From Dendrolimus kikuchii (taxonomy: Eukaryota > Arthropoda > Insecta > Lepidoptera > Lasiocampidae), in contig CM034392.1 of the NCBI GenBank assembly GCA_019925095.2, positions 689,501-753,500 of the forward strand: a stretch of DNA of 64,000 nucleotides, given 5' to 3'. Shown here in pieces: positions 55,020 through 64,000 of this stretch (within the stretch, counting starts at the first letter, position 1; every line of letters begins with the position of its first letter). The notes beneath the pieces were generated by a model. The model had not been told where the DNA came from. It did not search any database and saw only the letters and a list, made by a program, of their open reading frames with translations. Made by a program: the position numbers and the translations under genes.

Positions 55020-56425
55020 GGCCTTACTTATAATAATTTCGTTAAGAAACGATTAGGCATTTCTCTTAAGTAAGAGAATCAGAATCAGACCCTAATCAAT
55101 TAATATCTTTTTTTTTTCACTTATAAACGTGTATTAATTACCTGTTGTTTACTTAAGAGGAGCACAGATAAATGAAATTTGAATGATTAACGTAGGTTCG
55201 CCTAGTTCTCCTGGTGGTAGGGCATTTGCCCGACTGGATGACTACCACCCCTGGTCTAAAGCATGTCGCCATAACAACCTTGACTTGGGTTCCGGCATTA
55301 GTGACCAGGTTCCAGTCTCCCTTAAGAGAGCTGCAGCGCATTTGTAGCACCTTTGATGTTGCAAATGTCCATAGGCGATGGTAACCTCTTTCCATCAAGT
55401 GGGCCATCGGCCTGCCTGCTGAACTCCTGCAATAAAATTAAAAAAAAAAGGTTGTACCCAAATTATTCGACTAAAGAGGAGTTTATGGGTAAGATTTTCA
55501 CTAATCAGTTGCTGAGCAGTTTCTTTAAATTTAAGACACGATTATAAGTAAGGCCCTTAATGCGCACTTACACGGCCTTACTTATAATAATCTCGTTAAG
55601 AAACGATTAGCCATCTCTTAAGTAAGAGAATCAGAATCAGGCCCTAATCAAGGAATATCTTTTTTCACTTATAAACGTGTATTACCTGATGTTTACCTAA
55701 GACGAACACAGATAAACAAAATTTGAACGATCAACGTAGCTTGTACCCAAATTATTCGACTAAAGAGGAGTTTATGGGTAAGATTTTCACTAATCAGTTG
55801 CTGAGCAGATTCTTTAAATTTAAGACACGATTATAAGTAAGGCCCTTAATGCGCACTTACACGGCCTTACTTATAATAATCTCGTTAAGAAACGATTAGC
55901 CATCTCTTAAGTAAGAGAATCAGAATCAGGCCCTAATCAAGGAATATCTTTTTTCACTTATAAACGTGTATTACCTGATGTTTACCTAAGACGAACACAG
56001 ATAAACAAAATTTGAACGATCAACGTAGCTTGTACCCAAATTATTCGACTAAAGAGGAGTTTATGGGTAAGATTTTCACTAATCAGTTGCTGAGCAGATT
56101 CTTTAAATTTAAGACACGATTATAAGTAAGGCCCTTAATGCGCACTTACACGGCCTTACTTATAATAATCTCGTTAAGAAACGATTAGCCATCTCTTAAG
56201 TAAGAGAATCAGAATCAGGCCCTAATCAAGGAATATCTTTTTTCACTTATAAACGTGTATTACCTGATGTTTACCTAAGACGAACACAGATAAACAAAAT
56301 TTGAACGATCAACGTAGCTTGTACCCAAATTATTCGACTAAAGAGGAGTTTATGGGTAAGATTTTCACTAATCAGTTGCTGAGCAGTTTCTTTAAATTTA
56401 AGAAACGTTTATAAGTAAGACTAAG
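55020..56425. repeat. Tandem array of four 289-bp TIR units, one split by an A repeat
   Basis: Units begin ggccttacttataat at 55020, 55574, 55863 and 56152 (exact 289-bp steps between the last three). Each ends with attataagtaaggcc, the inverse of its start, followed by a short linker. Units 2 and 3 look nearly identical. Unit 1 contains an A repeat. Confidence 0.92.
55213..55450 (+). repeat. Family A repeat, 5' truncated, inside array unit 1
   Basis: ggtggtagggcatttgcc to ctgcaataaaatt. Confidence 0.86.
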
Positions 56426-56747
56426 GGCCTTAACTTAACAAAGTTTTTACAAAACGAGATAAGTAATGAAAAATATATTCAATAGCAATTCACAAAAACT
56501 TTGAATAATGGAGCGAAATTCGTCTCTTTCAAAACAATTTCCAGATATCATTTTTCAGAGCACTCCAGACCGACGACCCTCTTGGCCTCCGGTCCCTCTT
56601 AGTTAACGGAGTGCCACTCAAGGAGTCCCAGTTTCGGTCCACGTCGCATCAATACGACTAATTACTCAAAGTCTCCCCACTCTTATTATTACAGATGTTT
56701 TTCAAGCTTTGTTGCTTAAGGTGAGGTTTCATTGCGCCGATTTAAAA
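56426..56747. other. Nothing recognised
   Basis: Includes gaccgacgaccctcttggcc, mildly GC-rich, unassigned. Confidence 0.35.
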
Positions 56748-57032
56748 ACATATCCGCGCAGGAACGGAGAAAGAATACAATTTCCTAAACGACCCACAGC
56801 CAGGTGGTAGGGTATTTGCTCGACTAGATGGCGAACACCCCTGGTCTAGAGTATGCCGCCATAACAACCTTGTGTTGTGTTCCGGCATTAGTGACCAGGT
56901 TCCAGTCTCCTTTAAGAGAGCAGCAGCGCATTTGTAGCACCTTTGGTGTTGCAAATGTCCATAGGCGATCGTAACCGCTTTCCATCAAGTGGGCCGTCTG
57001 CCTGTCTGCTGAACTCCTGCAATAAAAAAAAG
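56748..57032 (+). repeat. Family A repeat with internal deletion
   Basis: tatccgcgcaggaacgg; the gcggcc...gaggcgac portion is missing. Confidence 0.86.
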
Positions 57033-57360
57033 TAAAAAAAAACATATAATTACAATAGGGTGATTAATAGCCAAGCCCAGGGCTTGAAATACCGGTGAAA
57101 ATGTGGTATAGTTATTGATGCTAATTTCAGATGACGGTAAAAAATAAACATCGTTATAAAACGTATCGTTATTACTAGCCATTTTATCGGTAAAAAATGT
57201 AATGTTTATATTATTTTTATCGGTAATTTTACCGTTATAACTATGTCTTATTACCATCGTCGCTCTTTTTCGCTCGCAAAGATTGTTAAACAGGGCTGTG
57301 CTTAGAGCGCGTGTAATATTTAGTTTTATTTCACATTACAAACAGACAGTTCAATTTACA

Positions 57361-57530
57361 CGTCATCGAGGACTATTATTGTTTTACGTGAGACGTCGCA
57401 AAGCACTCACATTGCTCTGAGTGTGAATTCACTGAGGATTCGCCTTGTTTCGAGTATAACGTCACTGAGGGTTCGCATTGCTTTGATTATGACGTCATTG
57501 AGGACTCCAATTGCTTTTTTAAGCAATATT
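57361..57530 (+). repeat. Diverged tandem repeat, about 34-bp period
   Basis: Versions of gacgtcactgagg...tgctt recur near 57361, 57427, 57462 and 57495. Confidence 0.55.
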
Positions 57531-58021
57531 CACACAAAAGGATACAAAACCAGACACCGTAATTTCGGGAATACAAGCCATAAAATTATAGAATATTAAA
57601 AAAAAATTACGCTCAAGATAAAGTACCTCCTCCAGAAGCCAGTTATATGAAACTTACTACGTATTGGCTACTATATCAACCGCAATAATTGACACCATTT
57701 CTGGATTACCTCACTTTCAATCCGTATATGGTATAATAATAATATAATAACCCCTTGTACCACTAGCAGATCACCCCAATAGCCCGGTACTTTTTGTCCT
57801 CATTTCGCACAATAGTCCTACACTGGCCGGGGCTTGTCCTTGGGTGCATCATTACAAGTTGTAGACAGGGATAATCGCCGGTCAGTGTCACGCCACATTT
57901 ACATTAAACTTGTCACGGGGCCTCTACGTGTTGGCCTTCCTATGGCCCCACGCAAGCCTTCCAAATGTACGGGCCATTTTTATGGCCCGTGGTCTCAAAA
58001 GACATACAAATATAATAATAA
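57531..58021. other. Nothing recognised
   Basis: No family match or supported frame was seen. Confidence 0.4.
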
Positions 58022-58251
58022 TAATCGGCAGACAAACACACACATTGTATATACCCAAATTAAGCGAGTTACGCTTGTGTTATGGGTAATATACAACGTA
58101 CTACTACTACTCTGGGGCCGATCCCAGACACCCAGACCATAGTAAATAACGGAGAAAATACGTTTCCGAAATTTACTATGGCAGGAATCGAACCTGGAGC
58201 CTCTGCAGTGAGGTAGGCCGGCAAAGGCATAGCCCGCTCAACCACAGAGGT
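58022..58251 (-). repeat. tRNA-derived SINE (family E), full
   Basis: Inverse copy; B box changed to ggttcgattcctgcc on the sense strand. Confidence 0.87.
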
Positions 58252-58430
58252 CGTCGTTGATATATTTAAAACTTTGTACCATGGAATTTAAACGTAACGG
58301 CTATCGGATACCATTCTGAATAAGTTTTCAATTCTGACGCTCAAGGTTCTAGACCAAGTAGGAATGATATAAGCACGATACGTACCAGCTGAATCAGGAG
58401 TTTCCTATTATATTAATGTACTCTGTGGTC

Positions 58431-58565
58431 AAATGTCAAATCACTCACATTGCTCTGAGTGTAATGTCAAAGAGGCAAGTGAGGTGTGTAAGAATAAGCC
58501 TAAATGGCACTCTGTTGTTCGTGCCTACCCCGCAAGGGAACTGGCGTGAAGTTATGTATGTATGT
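58431..58565 (+). mobile_element. RTE-type LINE tail with 15-bp flanking duplication
   Basis: atgtactctgtggtc lies at 58416-58430 and 58566-58580. The RTE part starts near 58463 and ends in (tatg)n. The first 30 bases are not RTE sequence. Confidence 0.8.
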
Positions 58566-58580
58566 ATGTACTCTGTGGTC

Positions 58581-58890
58581 TGTATCCGTCACACTTCATA
58601 GAGGCCATGAATCTATATAGATATAAAGAAGCAAAATAAAAAAAATCTGAATCGCCTCATTGAAACCTCCCCTTAAGCCATCGCTCTTGAAACTCCCGAG
58701 TTTCTTTCATTACACCCCTCGGGCCTTTGATTTACATCCCCTATCCACTTGGAATATTTTTCCACCTTCCCCTAAATCATGCCCAAGAGAAAAGGATTGC
58801 CGACACAAAAGAATCTTGATTCTATTGTACCTATAACTGAATTTAATTTTTTTCTTGCTAAAATTATAATTCTTAAGAACTTTATCATTA
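58581..58890. other. Nothing recognised
   Basis: No family match was seen. Confidence 0.4.
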
Positions 58891-59590
58891 TTTATCCGTG
58901 CAGGAACGGAGAAAGAATACAATTTCCTGCGTTGGGGCGGCCTGTCGTAAGAGGCGACTAAACAACCCACAGCCAGGTGGTAGGGTATTTGCTAGACTGG
59001 ATGGCGACCAACCTTGGTCTAAAGTATGTCGCCACTTAAAGAATGACGTAAAATTGGTAAACAATGTATTTTGGCAAATAATGTAAAATAGTATAGAAAA
59101 TTAAGCAAAAATGTAGAAGTAGTATATATAGTCACTTTTGTAAAATGTTAATAAAGAAATAAATAAAAATGTATCCCTACCCTTCCTATCCAATTTTTCC
59201 TCCAAATTACCAAAATATCCCGTACCTACCAATTCCCAACCAGAACCAACCTAACCCAACAAGTCCCAACTAGTAAAAGTTATTTTTGTTCTAGAATAAG
59301 TAGTTAGTTTTAAGTATAATGCATGTGATAAAGAAAGTAATAAAAATAAAATGAAACGATGACTCTGTCATGACATAAGATGGAGAGACCGGGCGACAAA
59401 AAAAAAAAAAAAAAGTATGTCGCCATAACAACCTTGAGTTGTGTTACGGCATTAGTGAGTCCAGTCTCCTTTAAGAGAGCAGCAACGCATTTGTAGCACC
59501 TTTGGTGTTGCAAATGTCCATAGGCGATGGTAACCGCTTTCCATCAAATGGGCCGTCTGCTGTCTGCTGAACTCCTGCAATAAAAAAAAA
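58891..59590 (+). repeat. Family A repeat split by a retro-insertion
   Basis: 5' part 58891-59034, 3' part 59412-59590 ending ctgcaataaaaaaa. The break duplicates aaagtatgtcgcca. Confidence 0.88.
59035..59411 (+). mobile_element. Poly(A)-tailed insertion of unknown origin
   Basis: 377 bp ending ggagagaccgggcgac plus an A-run. 14-bp duplications aaagtatgtcgcca at 59021-59034 and 59412-59425 show target-primed insertion. Contains several aataaa signals and a C-rich middle. Could be a LINE 3' end or a processed transcript. Confidence 0.8.
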
Positions 59591-59602
59591 CAATAACTTG
59601 GA

Positions 59603-59928
59603 TATGCCCGCGACTTCGTCCCCGCTTGACTTGAAATTCCCGCGGAATTTAGTGAGAAAAGTATGTAACAACTTCAAACCGCTCCCGGAAAAATTCCCGC
59701 GAGATTGCCGGGATAAAGATATCACACATCTTATTACATTAAATTTGCTATCGATCAGCAAAAAAATCACATTGGAATACCTTTTTTTTTTTAATTTGGT
59801 CATTTAAAATCATTCTCAGAAAAATTCCCATGATTAAAAGTAGCGCAGAGTTTAGATTCTAAGAATTAGCCGTCGATCAGCGAAAACCCCATCGAAAGCG
59901 GCCCAGTAGTTTTTACGTGAATCCCGAA
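59603..59928 (-). mobile_element. Possible Helitron-like 3' part
   Basis: tgcccgcgacttcgtcc is the inverse of a common lepidopteran Helitron end. The ctag is absent. Confidence 0.35.
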
Positions 59929-60719
59929 CAAAGCCCGCGACGTCGTCCGCGTGGAATTTGCTTTCAAAACCCTCCGATTTTAAAACATTCTTCATTGGTG
60001 CTCCGCTCCTATTGGTCTTAGCGTGATGATATGTAGCCTATAGCCTTCCTCGATAAATGGGCTATCCAACACTGAAAGAATTCTTCAAATCAGACCCGTA
60101 GCTCCTGAGATTAGCGCGTTCAATGAAACAATATTAGTATATTTGGCTTCAACACTAATACTTACATTTTAAATATCGCGATATCTTTTGAACGAAACGT
60201 CCTAATTAAATAATACAAAAAGTTCTAGAAAGGCATTGAATTCGTCTTGAATATGGAGTAATTTATTTTGATAAGGATTAATACCAAGGTACAAAATAAA
60301 GAGTTTTTGACGCGACGGCATTTTAATTATTTAAAAAAACTAAAAGAAAACACTTATTGTGAGATAACTACAATAGTTAGACATATGGTTACGTGATATT
60401 TTTTATAGACAATTATATGTTCTGCAAAGTGATAGTACATTGTTTTTTTCTATAATCAATAGTTTCGCAGCGCACGCCGTGTAAGGATTTTTTCGGGTCA
60501 TTTTTTTACACCTTGGCTTACATTATTGGACTTTTAGTAAGGTTCCCTAATTATTTTTTTTTATATAATTCCTATAGACTATAGCCTTCCTCGATAAATG
60601 TTACTGTTAGTGTAATGTTACTATTCAACAATGAAAGAATTTTTCAAATCGGACTAGCGGCTCCTGAGTTTAGTGCGTTTAAACAAACAAACTCTTCAGC
60701 TTTATAATATTAGCTTAGA
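59929..60719 (-). mobile_element. Helitron (family D), 3' end eroded
   Basis: Minus strand starts a|tctaagctaatattataaag and reaches gtcgtccgcg-like sequence; the ctag end is lost (gcccgcgacgtcg remains). Confidence 0.78.
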
Positions 60720-61139
60720 TTGCAGTTGTTTTTTTTAATAGCTTCAATGTACAGACATTGCATGTTTAGGATTTTATAATGTTATAGATAGATAATAATG
60801 ATAGATGATAATTGTATAGAGTAGGATAAATCGAATGTTGAGATCTCATCACAATTTTGGCGTTAAATCCCAGTTAAGTCTTAGCAAACCTTGTCGGACC
60901 CTGGAGTCTGTTTTCAACTACTCCTAGTGTTTAAACATCACGTGTTGTGAGGATATTGTTCTTGTTAAAATCGACTTTGTTATCTTTTAAAGCAATGTTA
61001 ATTAATTTCATTATTTAAGTGAACACAATTCAGTATGAAAGAAATCTTAGAAAGAAAGCCTCATGTCATCGATTTTCGTAAAACATGACAACACCGCGAC
61101 TCTAATTCTAATATTACAATATCGTCAGAATAGTCGATA
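60720..61139. other. AT-rich stretch, nothing recognised
   Basis: No family match was seen. Confidence 0.4.
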
Positions 61140-61650
61140 TACATACATACATAACTTCACGCCAGTTCCCTTGCAGGGTAGGCACGAACAACAGAGCGCC
61201 ATTTAGGCTTATTCTTACACACCTCACTTGCTTCTTTGACATTCATAACTCTTGTCATGCACGCTCGTCTGTTCTTAAGGCTCCTGACATCACCTTCTGC
61301 TAGTACACGATCAATTTGATCATGGAAGGTGTGTCGAACCACCGGAGCATTCCTTTCCTTACCTTCACCCCGACACTCTCTTTCTTACTTCGGTATTGCG
61401 AACGCGGTCCGCGAGCGTCACTCCGCAGATTTTGCGCAGTGCTCGCATCTCGACCGCGTTTACTCTACTTTCATGCACTCTCTTCCATACCCAACTCTCG
61501 CTTCCATACGTGAGCTTAGGTACCAGCACCGCGTTGTGTATGGCAAGCTGGGCCTTCTGGCTGAGGTTCTTGGCGCCTAGAAGTTTACCTAACGCTCCAT
61601 TCACACTATTCCCCAAATTCACTCTTCTTTCTATATAACGAGTCATAATG
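61140..61650 (-). mobile_element. RTE-type LINE tail, longest 5' extent
   Basis: Minus strand encodes YIERRVNLGNSVNGALGKLL, QKAQLAIHNAVLVPKLTYGS, RALRKICGVTLADRV, then a deletion, then FHDQIDRVLAEGD to PARELA stop. The front part confirms an RT C-terminal region. Confidence 0.87.
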
Positions 61651-61994
61651 CTTGTTTTTGTATGACAATACATTTTGACGATATTGTAATTGCAGAAATA
61701 GGACCCAGGCATCTGAACTCAAATACAAAAGTGGTTAAAAATCGTGAATTAATTCACAAAATACAAATAACACGGCATCAGCACGTCACATAATGGTGAT
61801 AATATTTGCACACCGCTACTCATGTTTGCCCAGCTCGTAACGGCACAGTTGGGCAAACAATTATTGCAGACCAGTAGTTTGTGTTTAGACTGATCATACA
61901 TAGGTACTTTTATATAAAAAAAAATGGATATATGTTTGAAGGAAGACAGGATTTTCCAATTGAAATAATTAAATCAGATTTTAGCTGTCTAGCA
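61651..61994. other. AT-rich stretch, nothing recognised
   Basis: No family match was seen. Confidence 0.4.
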
Positions 61995-62262
61995 TGTCTG
62001 CCGGTACAGCTGCTGCACAACAGGAGGCCCTAAAACGCCGCAAATACTCGGCCGGCCGGTCGAGACCCTGGGACCATGGGGGTTTGAGGCGCACAAGCTT
62101 TATCGGGACATAGTCAAACGTCTGGTGGATGTCTCACGTGACCAAAAGACTGGTTTATACCTCGGACAACGCATCAGCATTGCCATTCAGAGAGGCAATG
62201 TGGCCAGTCTTTTGGGCACGTTTCCGACTGACAGCGGTCTAGAACTAGATTTTATACTTTAA
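61995..62262 (+). mobile_element. LINE C-terminal fragment, frameshifted
   Basis: AAAQQEALKRRKYS in one frame, then ETLGPWGFEAHKLYRDIVKR, QRISIAIQRGNVASLLGTF and a stop at about 62262 in another. Typical of a common insect LINE C-terminus; clade not assigned. Confidence 0.75.
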
Positions 62263-62735
62263 TTTTAGTTTGTATATATAGTTTATTTTTAGTTTAATTT
62301 ATATCTTAATTATGTTGGATGAAAAAAAAAACCTGTTATAAGATTTTAGCTTAAAAATTGGAAATAAATGAACTTTCCAACTCAAGATCTATCTGTGAGA
62401 TGTATTTAATAATAATATAATGGATTACTCTGTCGACATATCTCCGACCTGCTAAGTCTGTCCATTCCTTGAACAGACTTGTGAAGGAGCACTATCTAAC
62501 TGTGCGTGTTTATTATTTGTTTTGTAGCTATATTTTATAGCTATAAATGTCCCACTGCTGGGCTCGGGCTTCCCATTATAGGGGGAACGGACTTATCCAC
62601 CTACTCATACTTAAAATTTACGGCGCTATCAAGTCACAACGTGTTGCTCTAGAGAAAGCGTGACGAAATCAAACCAAGTTCGGCCTAATTTCGGCCGAAT
62701 TTTTTATTTTAACCGAATGTTCGTATTCGGTTCAA
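62263..62735. other. AT-rich stretch, nothing recognised
   Basis: No supported frame was seen. Confidence 0.4.
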
Positions 62736-62739
62736 ACAA

Positions 62740-63422
62740 CATTCGGCCCATCCCGATTATAACTTTTCCCGCATTTGGACTTCTTTTGTTTACTTTGTGT
62801 TTAAAATGTGTAATTAAGAAAAACATTATATTGTTATTGTACTTGTTTTATGGCAGTCATTAGGTAGGTGTGTCGAACTAATTCTTAGGATTTATTGTTT
62901 TGCTGCGAGGCATATTGTATTTGTACAGAATGAAAGGAATGTCCGAACGGAGGGGTGAGGTCAAGCGAGGATTACGATACGAGCAAGACGTACATTCGAT
63001 GAGCGATATAGTGACTGACTTTGCGCGTGTTATTGAATTGTGCAGTTTGTACTGGATGAGTCCAGTTATATTTGTACCTGTGTCATACGTGTTTTTTTTA
63101 TTTTTATTGCAGGAGTTCAACAGACAGGCAGTCGGCCCACTTGATGGAAAGCGGTTACCATCGCCTATTGACATTTGCAACACCAAAGGTGCTACAAATG
63201 CGCTGCTGCTCTCTTAAAGGAGGCTGGAACCTGGTCACTAATGCCGGAACACAACACAAGGTTGTTATGGTGGCATACTCTAGACCAGGGATGGTCGCCA
63301 TCCAGTCGGGCAAATGCCCTACCACCTGGCAAATGTGCAAATGGCAAACGTTTGTATAGTTCTAATAAATTCTATAGTAATTCCAACGGGATTTTTAATT
63401 CGAGTCCCGCGCTCGTAATAAT
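62740..63422 (-). mobile_element. LTR (family K) interrupted by an A repeat
   Basis: Minus strand matches the solo LTR at 11825-12258 from tcgagtcccg to aagtccaaatgc. The A copy at about 63090-63340 splits it between acgtg and tttgtatag. Confidence 0.78.
63090..63334 (-). repeat. Family A repeat, truncated, inside LTR K
   Basis: T-run and ttgcaggagttcaacagac at left; stops at ctaccacctggc. Confidence 0.86.
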
Positions 63423-63834
63423 ATGTTGAAATACACGTGTCGGCGTAGACCGCTAACACGGCACTGTACACGACTGTTACTGAAATATAATTTAATTCTT
63501 TGAATGGAAAGTTCCAATATCTAGACATCACAACACAACCTAGGTTATCGAAGATCAATTTAAGTGTGAAATCTTAAATTACTCTGACACAATCTTACAG
63601 TTACTTCTTGACCAGTTTTTTTATATTTTTAATATCCGTAAACCGATAATGTCACGTGCTACGGGTGCACGTGCTAACTGCTTGTCATGTTCTGGTTTAG
63701 ATTATAATTTACCAGCTGGTTTCTTTGTCCTATCAATCCAGTTAGATAGTTCATTGTTTATTACTAAATATTTTGGTCAAACATTCTGTAAGCAGTAAAA
63801 AGTCGACCGCTGTAGTTGTGTGGGCTGAGCGTTT
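63423..63834. other. Nothing recognised
   Basis: No family match was seen. Confidence 0.4.
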
Positions 63835-64000
63835 TTTTTTTTTTAATTTTTATTACAGATCAGCAGACAGGCAAATGGCCCACTTGATAGAAAGCGGTTA
63901 CCATCGCCTATGGACATTTGCAACACCAAAGGTGCTACAAATGCGCTGCTGCTCTCTTAAGGGAAACTGGAACCTGGTCACTAATGCCGGAACACAATTC
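63835..64000 (-). repeat. Family A repeat, cut by window edge
   Basis: T-run, ttacagatcagcagacagg, then family A to the last base. Confidence 0.86.

Overview
This is intergenic and intronic DNA from an insect nuclear genome, most likely a moth or butterfly (Lepidoptera). It is AT-rich, uses GT-AG introns, and is packed with repeats of lepidopteran type: short Helitrons starting tctatactaatattataaa and ending ctag, RTE-type LINE tails ending in (tatg)n, CR1-type LINE tails ending in ttgaatttgaa, and tRNA-derived SINEs. No operon, prokaryotic gene, tRNA gene, rRNA gene or CRISPR array was seen. The lineage call is inference from repeat style, not from a marker gene.

Only one host protein-coding gene is well supported. 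It lies on the minus strand between about 42.4 and 52.0 kb. A 45-bp exon is followed by two exons that each encode one ten-cysteine von Willebrand factor C (VWC) domain, and then by a 2.1-kb exon encoding about 707 cysteine-free residues rich in Ser, Thr, Pro and Glu. All joins visible are phase 1 with good splice sites. The product looks like a secreted or extracellular-matrix mucin-like VWC protein (tenectin-like is a guess). Its 5' end, including a confident signal peptide, is not identified, and the 3' end may not be final. Its introns are full of mobile elements.

Layout: 1-24 kb is a mosaic of A repeats, Helitrons, RTE tails, two pogo/Tigger-like MITEs, a solo LTR and hairpin-ended retroelements. 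24.4-26 kb holds an RTE copy interrupted by a solo LTR, then a GC-rich LINE 3' end with a 12-bp target-site duplication. 26.7-29.4 kb is a tandem array of about 51 copies of a 52-bp unit that is itself a dimer of 26-bp monomers. 29.6-38 kb has more RTE, LTR, Helitron and SINE copies and an RNase-H-bearing LINE (about 36.0-37.6 kb). 42-52 kb is the VWC gene. 52.7-64 kb contains a Helitron with internal 118-bp repeats, a 136-bp MITE, a tandem array of 289-bp TIR units, nested insertions and another interrupted LTR.

Repeat names used here (A, E, H, K and so on) are local labels. The most striking non-gene signal is family H: hairpin-ended retroelements with a constant 28-34-nt terminal extension and 10-13-bp target-site duplications, which resembles the layout of Penelope-like elements.
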